Notes: generated by a model from the sequence alone, not told the origin. A stretch of 8,647 nt of DNA from Blastocatellia bacterium (GCA_003487805.1 DNNE01000090.1:525-9171), one strand, 5' to 3'. Counted from the first letter of the stretch, positions 1-6,807 are shown. Numbers and translations are program-made.

Positions 1-375
1 GGCTCGCGGATCAATAGCGTTTAGTTCCGCCGATTTCGGTGGAGGGGATCCGAAGGGCTTTATCGCTTCCGCAAGTGACGCCGCCGACTCAGTCGTGAGT
101 TGATTTAAGATCGCTTGAGTCTGCTCAAACAACTGCCCGGTGAGTTCCGTTAGGTTCATCGGCGAGGCTGGGCCGGATTCGGATTTCGATTCCCCTACCG
201 CGTTGGTAGTAGCTTGCTGAACTTCTTTTGCGACTGAACTGCTGGCTTCGGCGATTGCCCGCTGCATCTCCTCATTGGAACGCTTAATCGCTGCCAGGAA
301 TTCTTTCTGATAGGTCTCCATTACAATCTGAAGACGATCACTTATGTCCTGAATCTGTGGATTACCGGCGTCCAT
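1..375 (-). CDS. Partial hypothetical protein, last visible gene of the R-body operon
   Basis: This reading frame is open for 125 codons from an ATG at 373-375 to the left edge, so the C-terminus is missing. I do not recognise the family. Residues about 8-60 are rich in Glu, Gln, Ala and Lys and look strongly helical, possibly coiled-coil. A Ser/Gly/Pro-rich linker follows (about 64-72), then a second helical stretch with LFEQTQAILNQL (about 77-88), then a Pro-rich segment. There is no signal peptide or membrane segment. The start lies 4 nt behind the stop of the 114-residue gene and has no clear Shine-Dalgarno site of its own, which suggests translational coupling in the same operon as the RebB genes. 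A role as an R-body accessory or assembly protein is inferred from position alone. The amphipathic helices also resemble phasin-like proteins in character, but I see no specific motif. Confidence 0.72.
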   Translation of the reverse strand, partial: MDAGNPQIQDISDRLQIVMETYQKEFLAAIKRSNEEMQRAIAEASSSVAKEVQQATTNAVGESKSESGPASPMNLTELTGQLFEQTQAILNQLTTESAASLAEAIKPFGSPPPKSAELNAIDPRA

Positions 376-379
376 TTGT

Positions 380-724
380 TCAGGTCTGTTCTTTATACTG
401 CATGAAAACCTTATAGGCGTTCTCGCCAATCGTTAGATACAAAGCAGCGGCCTCTTGCAGGGTCGAGATTGATGACGTGATGATCTCTTTGTACACGGGA
501 TTTGCCGAGGCGATCCACGCCGCGGTTGCCGCTCCAATCGCCGTTATCTGGATCGTGCTGACATTCCGCAACATGTCAGCCGCATCATTCATAACAATAG
601 CGGTAGTGAAGGAGATTGCCAGAGCCGGCGAACCGGCTGCAGTCGCGGTCATTGAGAGGTCGGCATCGAACTTATCGCTTGCAGTCGCCTCGTTCTTAGG
701 GTTGGAACCTTCGCCTTCTACCAT
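380..724 (-). CDS. Small Ala-rich protein of the R-body operon, function unknown
   Basis: This encodes 114 residues. The first 20 or so are polar and acidic. Residues about 25-80 are rich in Ala, Ile and Thr and look helical, with a DAADMLRNVSTIQ stretch near the middle. The tail is mixed and ends in a Lys/Gln/Glu cluster. It is not a recognisable RebB domain: the N-x-Q-(I/V)-x-D-A start and the Ala-Pro pair of the two upstream proteins are absent. The size, Ala-rich helical character and location 45 nt behind a RebB-family gene would fit a diverged R-body subunit or an accessory factor. The start is the ATG at 722-724, with an AAGGA-type site about 10 nt upstream. The stop overlaps nothing, and the next gene begins 4 nt later. 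The gene call is fairly sure; the function is open. Confidence 0.78.
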   Translation of the reverse strand: MVEGEGSNPKNEATASDKFDADLSMTATAAGSPALAISFTTAIVMNDAADMLRNVSTIQITAIGAATAAWIASANPVYKEIITSSISTLQEAAALYLTIGENAYKVFMQYKEQT

Positions 725-769
725 CGTTCACGCATCCTTTCCTTCACAATTCGTCTTAGCCGAGCGAAA

Positions 770-1048
770 TCACGCCGCCGTCTTGGGTGGTGCTGACTCT
801 TCGGCGGCAGACTGTTCCATCGCGACCGCGCCGGCCGAGAGAATCTTTGCGCAGGTCTGTACGACCGCGGCATTTGTGATTTGCGCTGAGTAGCTTCGTA
901 CCGTTACCGCGTTGAGCATCATTTGCGACGTCGCCAGAGCAAAACTCTGCAACGCAGCGCCATAGGACTGTGTGGGTGCGGAGCCCAACACTGTTGTGTT
1001 AGTCACGTTTATAGCGTCGACCACTTGCGCATTTACCTGGTCCGGCAT
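770..1048 (-). CDS. RebB-family R-body protein, divergent paralogue
   Basis: This 92-residue protein aligns without gaps to the upstream RebB-like protein: residues 5-70 match its residues 9-74, with about 22 identities in 66. Conserved positions include the opening V-N-x-Q, D11-A12-I13, T16-N17, A24-P25, G30, N46-A47-V48 and A67-K68. It lacks the QQQ run and the QAATTMGV segment that mark typical members, having RSYSAQITNAAVVQTC instead, so it is a divergent copy. RebB-family proteins (Pfam RebB, the 'killing trait' family) are the structural subunits of R-bodies, cytoplasmic rolled ribbons that unroll on a trigger such as acid. Several different Reb proteins usually act together. The start at 1046-1048 has AGGAGA 6 nt upstream. 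The C-terminal 20 residues are Ala/Glu/Ser-rich and probably disordered. Confidence 0.86.
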   Translation of the reverse strand: MPDQVNAQVVDAINVTNTTVLGSAPTQSYGAALQSFALATSQMMLNAVTVRSYSAQITNAAVVQTCAKILSAGAVAMEQSAAEESAPPKTAA

Positions 1049-1178
1049 GAGTTTCTCCTGACTGATCGAGATAGATTGGCGCTCTCGTCGGTCGTACTTT
1101 CAGTAACGATCACATGTTTGATCGATGAAAAGCTGAGGGGCGATTATCAAACTCCAAAAACACTGGTGAGTCGCGCTC

Positions 1179-1457
1179 TCAGGTCGCCTCTTTTTCGCCA
1201 CCTTCATCAGCAGTCAGGGCAGTGATCGGAATGCTCAACAGCTTTGCGACTCCCATGGTGGTGGCAGCCTGATGCGTCACGTTGGCTTGCTGTTGTGAAA
1301 AGACGGCATTGGCCGCGGCCATTGCGATTGAATTTGCCATAGCCTGATACAGAGAGCCAAGAGCCATGGCCGGGGCTTCTGCTACAACTTTGACGTTAGT
1401 TTGTGTGATGGCGTCAGTGATCTGCGGGTTGACAGTGGTTCCATCTTCGAGTGCCAT
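1179..1457 (-). CDS. rebB: RebB-family R-body structural protein
   Basis: This 92-residue protein has the typical RebB pattern over residues 9-74: V-N-P-Q-I-T-D-A-I-T-Q-T-N-V-K-V, an A28-P29-A-M-A motif, L36-Y37-Q38, an Ala-rich helix, N50-A51-V52, Q55-Q56-Q57, and QAATTMGVAKLL. Members of this family polymerise into R-bodies, coiled ribbons of micrometre length in the cytoplasm that can extend and rupture a membrane. They were first described in Caedibacter killer symbionts and later found in many free-living bacteria. The C-terminus (about 80-92) is acidic. The start at 1455-1457 has a good AGGAG site 7 nt upstream. It is the first gene of the minus-strand cluster, and 130 nt separate it from the second RebB-like gene. 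The gene symbol follows the family name, not proven orthology to a particular Caedibacter reb gene. Confidence 0.93.
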   Translation of the reverse strand: MALEDGTTVNPQITDAITQTNVKVVAEAPAMALGSLYQAMANSIAMAAANAVFSQQQANVTHQAATTMGVAKLLSIPITALTADEGGEKEAT

Positions 1458-1775
1458 TTTTAGCTCCTTCTGCTTTTTTGAGACTTCAAAAGATAGTGGC
1501 GCGCTAGGCTATAGCAGAACACTAACTTTGTAAAGGATCAGGCAATTATCAAGAATAGCTTTGTTCGAAGTGGATTAAGTCTCACTCCAAGTTAGTATTC
1601 TCGGATAAAGTTGCAAGCCTTAAGAAGAGCCTTGCGAGAACCCTGATAAGCGCCGCAGAGCATCAATGGTCTTGACACATCAACGCCCTTCTGGCTGAAT
1701 GCTCAACAACTCTCCACGAACTTTAAGTTTCACAAGAAGAATCGCTGTCTAATGTCGAACGAGGAGTCTTGCTGA
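1458..1775. other. Divergent intergenic region between reb operon and peptide transporter
   Basis: These 318 nt hold no convincing gene. They must contain the start signals of both flanking units. On the minus side there is an AGGAG ribosome site directly before rebB and only a poor promoter candidate (TTTACA complement at 1529-1534, TATAGC complement at 1508-1513, spacer of 15 nt). On the plus side there is a perfect TTGACA at 1672-1677. An exact 8-nt inverted repeat, ACTAACTT at 1521-1528 and AAGTTAGT at 1589-1596, could be a regulator site. Confidence 0.6.
1672..1700 (+). promoter_or_regulatory. Weak candidate promoter for the peptide transporter
   Basis: A perfect TTGACA hexamer at 1672-1677 is followed after 17 nt by CTGAAT at 1695-1700, which matches the -10 consensus only in its last three bases. 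It lies about 75 nt before the transporter start. The -35 element and spacing are good and the -10 is poor, so this is only a candidate. Confidence 0.3.
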
Positions 1776-3314
1776 ATGAGCACACCAATTGACGGCACGG
1801 GCGTAACAGCTTTGAGTGCAGACGATCGCGGATTCTTTGGTCATCCGCGCGGACTCTCGACGCTCTTCTTTACTGAGATGTGGGAGCGCTTCAGTTATTA
1901 CGGCATGCGCGCGCTGCTCACGCTCTACATGACGTCCAAGCTGATTGACGGCGGTCTTGGTTTTGATGAGCGATACGCGAGCGCGATCTATGCGACGTAC
2001 GTTTCGTCCGTGTGGTATCTGCCACTGGTCGGTGGATGGCTGGCCGACAAAGTGCTCGGCGCCAGGCGCGCGGTTTTGATCGGCGGCATCATCATCGCCT
2101 GCGGCCACTACTCGATGGCGATCGACAGTCTCCCGACTTTTTATGCGGCCCTGGTTCTAATCGCACTGGGAACTGGTTTGCTGAAACCAAACATCAGCAC
2201 GATGGTGGGCCAACTCTATGCGCCCGCGGACAAGCGACGGGATGCCGGCTTTTCGATCTTCTACATGGGGATCAATCTGGGCGCTTTCATCTCACCATTC
2301 ATCACTGGATATCTGGCTCAGAGCGATTCGTTCAAAGGAGTCATTACCAGGATGGGATTGAATCCCGCGCATGCCTGGCATTGGGGATTTGCTGCCGCGG
2401 GAGTTGGCATGACGCTGGGAGTGATTCAATACGTGCTTGGCGCAAGTCGACTGCGCGATGCTGGGAAGAAGTCGGTGAAGGACCCCACGGTTTCGGCGGA
2501 ACCATCCAGTGGTTTTGATTTGATCACAATAGCTCTGTCGGTGGTCGGTGGATTGATTGGTGCGGGCTTCGGATATCGCTTTGACACTGGTCTGGTTTCA
2601 GTGCCGTTCTGGACTGTATGTGGTTACTTCATAGGTTACCTCGGCGGCACCACGCGTCTATTGAAAGGCGAGGAGCTGAGACGCGTGCTGGTGATCTTTA
2701 TCCTGGTGGTTTTCTCGGTCATCTTTTGGATGACGTACGAGCAAGCAGGCTCGAGCATGACTCTGTTTGCGGATCGACTCACGCGGAACTCAGTCTTTGG
2801 TTGGACGTTTCCCTCGAGCTGGTGGCAGTCGGTGCCGGCAATATTTGTCATCATTCTGGCGCCGGTCTTTGCCTTCATTTGGCAGAAGATGGGTGATCGC
2901 CAGCCTTCGAGCCCGGCCAAGTTTGCCTTTGGTTTGTTCTTCGCCGGAATTGCGTTTGGCGTTATCACGCTGGCTGCCAGTCTCACCGGAGCGGGCCGCG
3001 TGTCACCGTGGTGGCTGGTCGTAGTTTATTTTATTCAAACCATGGGCGAGATGTGTTTAAGCCCCGTTGGCCTTAGTACTATCAGCAAATTATCTCCGGT
3101 GCGAATGGTCGGCTTGATGATGGGCGTCTGGTTCCTTTCGATTTCAATTGGCAGCTACATCGCCGGTAGAACGACGCAGCTATTCGAAAAGGGAACTCCG
3201 GAGGTACTGACCCGCGCGTTCGGAATTTTTGCGGGGATTACCCTGGCAGCGGCATTGTTGCTCGCCTTGATTACACCCTTGATTAAGAAGATGACGCCAC
3301 GCGCGCAGAGTTGA
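1776..3314 (+). CDS. POT/PTR2-family proton-coupled di-/tripeptide transporter
   Basis: This 512-residue inner-membrane protein is a proton-driven importer of small peptides. The family motif E34-x-x-E37-R38-F39-x-Y-Y-G43 lies in the first membrane helix and takes part in proton coupling. GTGLLKPN follows, with K137 in helix 4. Residues 159-171 (FSIFYMGINLGAF) fit the PTR2 signature. Y321-E322-Q323 in the helix 7 region and E425 in GEMCLSPVG in the helix 10 region are further conserved sites. Multiple hydrophobic segments and a length of about 500 residues are normal for bacterial POTs with 14 helices. The start is supported by GAGGAG at 1761-1766, 9 nt before the ATG. A secreted dipeptidyl peptidase lies next on the same strand, which suggests use of peptides released by it. 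Exact substrate preference, and the choice between Dtp subtypes, cannot be read from the sequence. Confidence 0.96.
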   Translation: MSTPIDGTGVTALSADDRGFFGHPRGLSTLFFTEMWERFSYYGMRALLTLYMTSKLIDGGLGFDERYASAIYATYVSSVWYLPLVGGWLADKVLGARRAVLIGGIIIACGHYSMAIDSLPTFYAALVLIALGTGLLKPNISTMVGQLYAPADKRRDAGFSIFYMGINLGAFISPFITGYLAQSDSFKGVITRMGLNPAHAWHWGFAAAGVGMTLGVIQYVLGASRLRDAGKKSVKDPTVSAEPSSGFDLITIALSVVGGLIGAGFGYRFDTGLVSVPFWTVCGYFIGYLGGTTRLLKGEELRRVLVIFILVVFSVIFWMTYEQAGSSMTLFADRLTRNSVFGWTFPSSWWQSVPAIFVIILAPVFAFIWQKMGDRQPSSPAKFAFGLFFAGIAFGVITLAASLTGAGRVSPWWLVVVYFIQTMGEMCLSPVGLSTISKLSPVRMVGLMMGVWFLSISIGSYIAGRTTQLFEKGTPEVLTRAFGIFAGITLAAALLLALITPLIKKMTPRAQS

Positions 3315-3339
3315 TCTTTTAGCAGCAGGATACCGAGCG

Positions 3340-3454
3340 CCTTCGTGTGGATTGGTTTTGTGTTCGTGTTTCTTCGTGGTTTGCTTTGCAGACGCATCAA
3401 AGAGAATCAAACCACGAAATCACACGAACCAGGAATTACGAAAAGACACGAAGG
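3340..3454. repeat. Long imperfect palindrome A (CGTGT/CGTGGTTTG type)
   Basis: The arms span about 3340-3383 and 3408-3454, with a loop of about 24 nt. Exact paired blocks are CCTTCGTGT (3340-3348) with ACACGAAGG (3446-3454), GTTCGTGT (3362-3369) with ACACGAAC (3422-3429), and TTCGTGGTTTG (3373-3383) with CAAACCACGAA (3408-3418). The loop itself can pair CTTTG (3384-3388) with CAAAG (3398-3402). It lies 25 nt after the transporter stop and about 75 nt before the peptidase start, so its RNA hairpin may act as a terminator or processing site. No transposase is present. Confidence 0.9.
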
Positions 3455-3516
3455 TTAGTCTGATGAGTCTAGTATTTAGTACTCGCTTTAGCTGGGTGGC
3501 TCGATTCTAAACTTTC

Positions 3517-3522
3517 AGGAGA
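3517..3522 (+). promoter_or_regulatory. Ribosome binding site fixing a GTG start
   Basis: AGGAGA lies 7 nt before the GTG at 3530-3532. It decides this unusual start codon for the dipeptidyl peptidase, together with the signal peptide that begins directly there (Met-Arg-Lys followed by a hydrophobic core). Confidence 0.8.
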
Positions 3523-3529
3523 ACAGTTA

Positions 3530-5734
3530 GTGAGAAAAATTGGATTTCTATTTGTCATTGTATTTCTTTTTGTTGTTCCCTCGTCCCAGGCCCAGACCAA
3601 ACTACTCACGATCGACGACATTTTCGATCCGGCCAAGCGCGTAAATTTCAGCGGCACTCCGTCCGCACCGCGTTGGCTCAAAGACGGCGAGCATTACATC
3701 GTCGTCAGCAAAGATCGCAACGCGTTTCCACGCTTGTTGAAAGTAGATGCGATTAGCGGAAAGTCCGAGCCGTTCTATGACGCCGCTAAGATGCAGGCTG
3801 CGTTCGCATCATTGCCAGGTGTTAGCAAAGAGGATGCGCGCCGTCTTGCCAATCAAACATTCTATGATCTGAATCCGAGTGAAACCGGAACGCTCATCAA
3901 TTTCGCAAACGATCTTTTTTATTACGAGTTCGGCAGCGACCGCGCGATTCGTCTTACCAGTAACCCCGATGAAGAAGTTGGCGCCGGATTCAGTCCGGAC
4001 GGCCGCATGATTAGCTTCGTGCGCGGCGGCAACCTGTATGTCGAAGACTTGAGCATGCAACGGCGCGAGCGGGCGCTTACGCGCGACGGCGGCCCGGAGA
4101 TTCTTAACGGGCGCCTCGATTGGGTCTATCAGGAAGAGCTCTATGGCCGTGGCAACTATAGCGCGTACTGGTGGAGCCCCGATTCGAACAAAATCACTTT
4201 TCTTCAGCTCGATGAACGTCAGGTGCCGGAATTTCCGGTCACGGACCACATTCCCATCGATCAGATCCTGGAATTGACGAATTATCCCAAGGCCGGCGAT
4301 CACAATCCGATCGTCAAGCTTGGCGTAGTCAACGCCGCGGGCGGCGACGTGCAATGGGTCGATACTTACAAGTACAAGCCAGAAGATTTCTTAATCGTGC
4401 GCGTGGGCTGGTTTCCCGACAGCAAGAAGGTCTGGTTCGAGGCGCAGAATCGCGAACAGACTTTTCTTGATCTGAATTCTGCCAATCCCGACGACGGCAA
4501 ATCAGCAAACCTGCTTCACGAAAAGACGAACACCTGGGTAGAGGCGATTGACGAAGGCTTACGGTGGTTGAAGGATGGATCGTTTCTCTGGTTGAGCGAT
4601 CGCAGCGGCTGGCGCCGCATCTATCATTGCGGCGCGGACGGTAGACTCATCAGCCAGATCACCAGTGGTGACTGGGATATCCGGTCAATCGATGCGGTCG
4701 ACGAAGAGAAGGGACTTATCTATTTCAGCGGCAGCGAACACAGCGCGATTGCCAACCATGAATACGCGATCAAGATGGATGGCACCGGCCTCAATCGAAT
4801 CACGATGAGCGAGGGTAATCATCGCGCGTCATTCAATTCACGGGCGTCACACTTTATCGATTCGTGGAATGACGTGAACACGCCGGCGCAGGTTCGTCTT
4901 TACGACACCAGCGGAAAGTTGGTGCGCGCTATCGATGAGAACAAAGTCGAGACTCTGTCCCAGTACAAACTCGGCAAAGTCGAATTCCTGAACGTGAAGA
5001 CACGCGACGGCTTTTCGATGGAAGCGATGATGATCAAGCCGCCCGACTTTGATCCGTCGAAGAAATATCCGGTCATGTCCTATACCTACAGTGGGCCGCA
5101 AGCGCCGCAGGTGCGAAACGCCTGGGGTGGGGCGCTTTATATGTGGCACCAGATGCTGGCAGAGAAGGGCTACATCATTTGGATCTGCGACAACCGCACC
5201 GCGAGCAACAAGGGCGTGAACTCCGCCTGGCCCGTCTACAAAAATTTCGGCGAACTGGAACTGCGCGATCTCGAAGACGGATTCACCTGGTTGAAGAGCC
5301 AACCGTACGTTGATTCATCGCGCATCGGTCTATGGGGATGGAGTTACGGTGGCTTCATGACGAGCTACGCGCTGACGCACAGCCAGACTTTCAAGATTGG
5401 CATTGCAGGTGGCACGGTCTCTGATTGGCGCAACTATGATTCGATCTACACAGAGCGGTACATGGGAACGCCGCAGAATAATCCCGACGGTTATGCAAAG
5501 AGTTCATCAGTGCATTTCGCTAAAGACCTGCACGGCAAACTGCTCCTGATTCATGGCGCAATGGACGACAACGTGCACATGGCAAACACAATTCAGTTCC
5601 TCTATGAATTGCAGAAGGCCGGCAAACAAGTGCAGTTGATGGTCTATCCAAAATCCCGCCACGGCGTGACTGATCCGATTTTGGTGAAGCACCTGCGACA
5701 GATGATGACGGATTTTATTGTGGGGAATTTGTAG
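3530..5734 (+). CDS. Exported dipeptidyl peptidase IV (S9 family serine peptidase)
   Basis: This 734-residue enzyme should remove X-Pro or X-Ala dipeptides from peptide N-termini. A signal peptide is clear: Arg-Lys, a hydrophobic core at 4-16, and likely cleavage after S19-Q20-A21. Residues about 30-480 form the beta-propeller domain (DPPIV_N type, with repeated SPDG/SPDS blades). The D197-W-V-Y-Q-E202-E203-L motif corresponds to the double-Glu of DPP IV that binds the free amino terminus. The alpha/beta-hydrolase domain follows from about 490. Y520 in YSGP matches the oxyanion tyrosine. The catalytic triad is S605 in GWSYGG, D679 in DDNVH, and H711 in SRHGV; N681 fits the substrate-carbonyl Asn. 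Every key residue is present and the length is normal for bacterial DPP IV. It probably acts in the periplasm or outside the cell and supplies dipeptides to the upstream POT transporter. Co-transcription is doubtful, because a large palindrome separates the two genes. Confidence 0.96.
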   Translation: MRKIGFLFVIVFLFVVPSSQAQTKLLTIDDIFDPAKRVNFSGTPSAPRWLKDGEHYIVVSKDRNAFPRLLKVDAISGKSEPFYDAAKMQAAFASLPGVSKEDARRLANQTFYDLNPSETGTLINFANDLFYYEFGSDRAIRLTSNPDEEVGAGFSPDGRMISFVRGGNLYVEDLSMQRRERALTRDGGPEILNGRLDWVYQEELYGRGNYSAYWWSPDSNKITFLQLDERQVPEFPVTDHIPIDQILELTNYPKAGDHNPIVKLGVVNAAGGDVQWVDTYKYKPEDFLIVRVGWFPDSKKVWFEAQNREQTFLDLNSANPDDGKSANLLHEKTNTWVEAIDEGLRWLKDGSFLWLSDRSGWRRIYHCGADGRLISQITSGDWDIRSIDAVDEEKGLIYFSGSEHSAIANHEYAIKMDGTGLNRITMSEGNHRASFNSRASHFIDSWNDVNTPAQVRLYDTSGKLVRAIDENKVETLSQYKLGKVEFLNVKTRDGFSMEAMMIKPPDFDPSKKYPVMSYTYSGPQAPQVRNAWGGALYMWHQMLAEKGYIIWICDNRTASNKGVNSAWPVYKNFGELELRDLEDGFTWLKSQPYVDSSRIGLWGWSYGGFMTSYALTHSQTFKIGIAGGTVSDWRNYDSIYTERYMGTPQNNPDGYAKSSSVHFAKDLHGKLLLIHGAMDDNVHMANTIQFLYELQKAGKQVQLMVYPKSRHGVTDPILVKHLRQMMTDFIVGNL

Positions 5735-5742
5735 GAAGATTG

Positions 5743-5932
5743 ATCCACAGATTACGCAGATTACACAGAAAGAAACACCAGCCACAAAAATGCACAAAAG
5801 GCTCAAAAGAATAGCGGCTTTCTGAAGGTCGATTGACCGTTCGGTTGTGGTTTTTATTTTGTGCTTCTTGTGCTTCTTGTGCCTTTTTGTGGCTAATCTT
5901 TCTTATCTGTGTAATCTGCGTAATCTGTGGAT
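5743..5932. repeat. Long palindrome B (CAGATTAC type) filling a convergent gene gap
   Basis: The outer arms are perfect over 27 bp: 5743-5769 pairs with 5906-5932, built from CCACAGATTACGCAGATTAC followed by ACAGA. Inside, AGCCACAAAAA (5780-5790) pairs with TTTTTGTGGCT (5884-5894). The right arm also holds a 9-nt tandem repeat of GTGCTTCTT at 5861-5878. The element starts 8 nt after the dpp4 stop and ends 2 nt before the fpg stop, so it nearly fills the gap between two convergent genes. Bidirectional termination is a natural reading; a dispersed, non-coding mobile-like repeat is another. No coding capacity is evident: apparent peptides such as PQITQITQ on the minus strand come from the 9-nt periodicity. 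Confidence 0.95.
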
Positions 5933-5934
5933 GA

Positions 5935-6807
5935 TCATCTCCGCTGACACTTCGGACACCAGTAAGTCGATCTGCCGCCATGCGTCTCGCGCCGGATCTT
6001 TGCGCCGCATTTGACGCACGGTTCGCCTTCACGTTCGTATACTTGCCAGAATCTTTCGAACGCTTCGCCATAAGAAAACCCGTCCGCCTGCTCTAAATCT
6101 ACCCGCGAGGTTGAACTGTCGGTGATAGCGTCGTGCAACACTTCGATAATCGATTGATGCAAGCGCGCGGCGCGTTGCGATGAAAGTTCTGAAGCATTCT
6201 TAAATGGATTGATGCGCGCACGAAAGAGAGCTTCGGCCGCGTAGATGTTCCCCAGGCCCAAAACCTTCGTCTGATCGAGCAGCAAAGTCTTCAGCGATCG
6301 TCGCGATCGCTTCAAGACCGATTTGAAGTAGTCCAAATTGAATTCGTCGCCGAACGGTTCAGGGGCGAGTTCGCTGATTCCTTTTGTTTGCGACAGCTCT
6401 GACGACGAAATCAACTTCATCACGCCAAACTGTCTTTGATCGCGAAACACCAGACGACGATCGTTGTCCAGATAAAAGATCGCGTGCGAGTGTTTCGGCA
6501 GTTCATCGTCAGCGTTCAAGTAGAGAAACTTGCCGGTCATGCGGAGGTGGACGGCTATGATGAGTGATTGAGCGCGCTTCGCGCGCTGTGCGGACGGGAC
6601 GTCCGCGCTCCCAGCGAGTTCGATCAGAATGAACTTCCCCCGTCGAGAAATACCGCGGATCAAACAGCTTTTGATTTTCCGATTGAAAGTCGAAACAGAT
6701 AAAGGCGCGATCAGTTTCGGCAGGCGAATTTCGCCGGCGATGATGGAGCGTCCCACGACGACGCGCAGCGCGCGAACCACGTGTTCGACTTCAGGCAGTT
6801 CCGGCAT
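5935..6807 (-). CDS. mutM: Formamidopyrimidine-DNA glycosylase (Fpg/MutM)
   Basis: This 290-residue base-excision repair enzyme removes 8-oxoguanine and formamidopyrimidines and cuts abasic sites. I place the start at 6805-6807 because the mature protein must begin with the catalytic proline: MPELPEVE gives P2 and E3. An upstream in-frame ATG at 6846 would add 13 residues and abolish this. K58 in RRGKF is the conserved catalytic lysine. HLRMTG (87-92) carries the intercalating Met, FRDQRQFG the Arg and Phe that fill the lesion gap, and LGLGNIYAAEAL the helix-two-turn-helix. The C-terminal zinc finger is CVKC...CPKC, with GGRSTYWC before the last pair. Residues about 66-80 are an extra insert encoded by GC-rich palindromes, which accounts for a length slightly above the usual 270 or so. 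No clear Shine-Dalgarno site precedes the start; an inverted repeat covers it. Confidence 0.97.
   Translation of the reverse strand: MPELPEVEHVVRALRVVVGRSIIAGEIRLPKLIAPLSVSTFNRKIKSCLIRGISRRGKFILIELAGSADVPSAQRAKRAQSLIIAVHLRMTGKFLYLNADDELPKHSHAIFYLDNDRRLVFRDQRQFGVMKLISSSELSQTKGISELAPEPFGDEFNLDYFKSVLKRSRRSLKTLLLDQTKVLGLGNIYAAEALFRARINPFKNASELSSQRAARLHQSIIEVLHDAITDSSTSRVDLEQADGFSYGEAFERFWQVYEREGEPCVKCGAKIRRETHGGRSTYWCPKCQRR
6568..6612. repeat. GC-rich double-palindrome insert inside fpg
   Basis: Two adjacent palindromes sit in the fpg coding sequence: AGCGCGC/GCGCGCT with a 3-nt loop (6571-6587) and GCGGAC/GTCCGC with a 5-nt loop (6590-6606). On the minus strand the 45 nt encode about 15 residues (SADVPSAQRAKRAQ region, residues 66-80). 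They sit between the IEL strand and the IIAVHLRMTG strand, where Fpg proteins normally have a short turn. The reading frame is kept. This resembles REP-like or Rickettsia-type palindromic elements inserted in-frame into genes. Confidence 0.75.

Noticed and set aside
1049..1178. Possible small gene or terminator between the two RebB genes
   Set aside because: Only a 6-bp inverted pair (CGATCA at 1107-1112, TGATCG at 1119-1124) is seen, with no T-run and no coding frame with a ribosome site.
477..1225. Plus-strand open frames opposite the reb genes (477-893 and 923-1225)
   Set aside because: They are antisense to the better supported RebB-family genes, lack ribosome sites, and show no family pattern.
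1749..2108. Minus-strand open frame over the transporter start
   Set aside because: It lies mostly inside the well-supported POT gene and has no recognisable domain; treated as a shadow.
3809..5302. Minus-strand open frames within dpp4 (3809-4354 and 4847-5302)
   Set aside because: They are shadows of a high-confidence S9 peptidase, rich in His/Val/Arg as expected for antisense of such codons.
5715..6071. Minus-strand frame containing PQITQITQ and KKAQEAQEAQ
   Set aside because: The peptide repeats are translations of palindrome B and its periodic words, and the frame overlaps the fpg C-terminus; not a gene.
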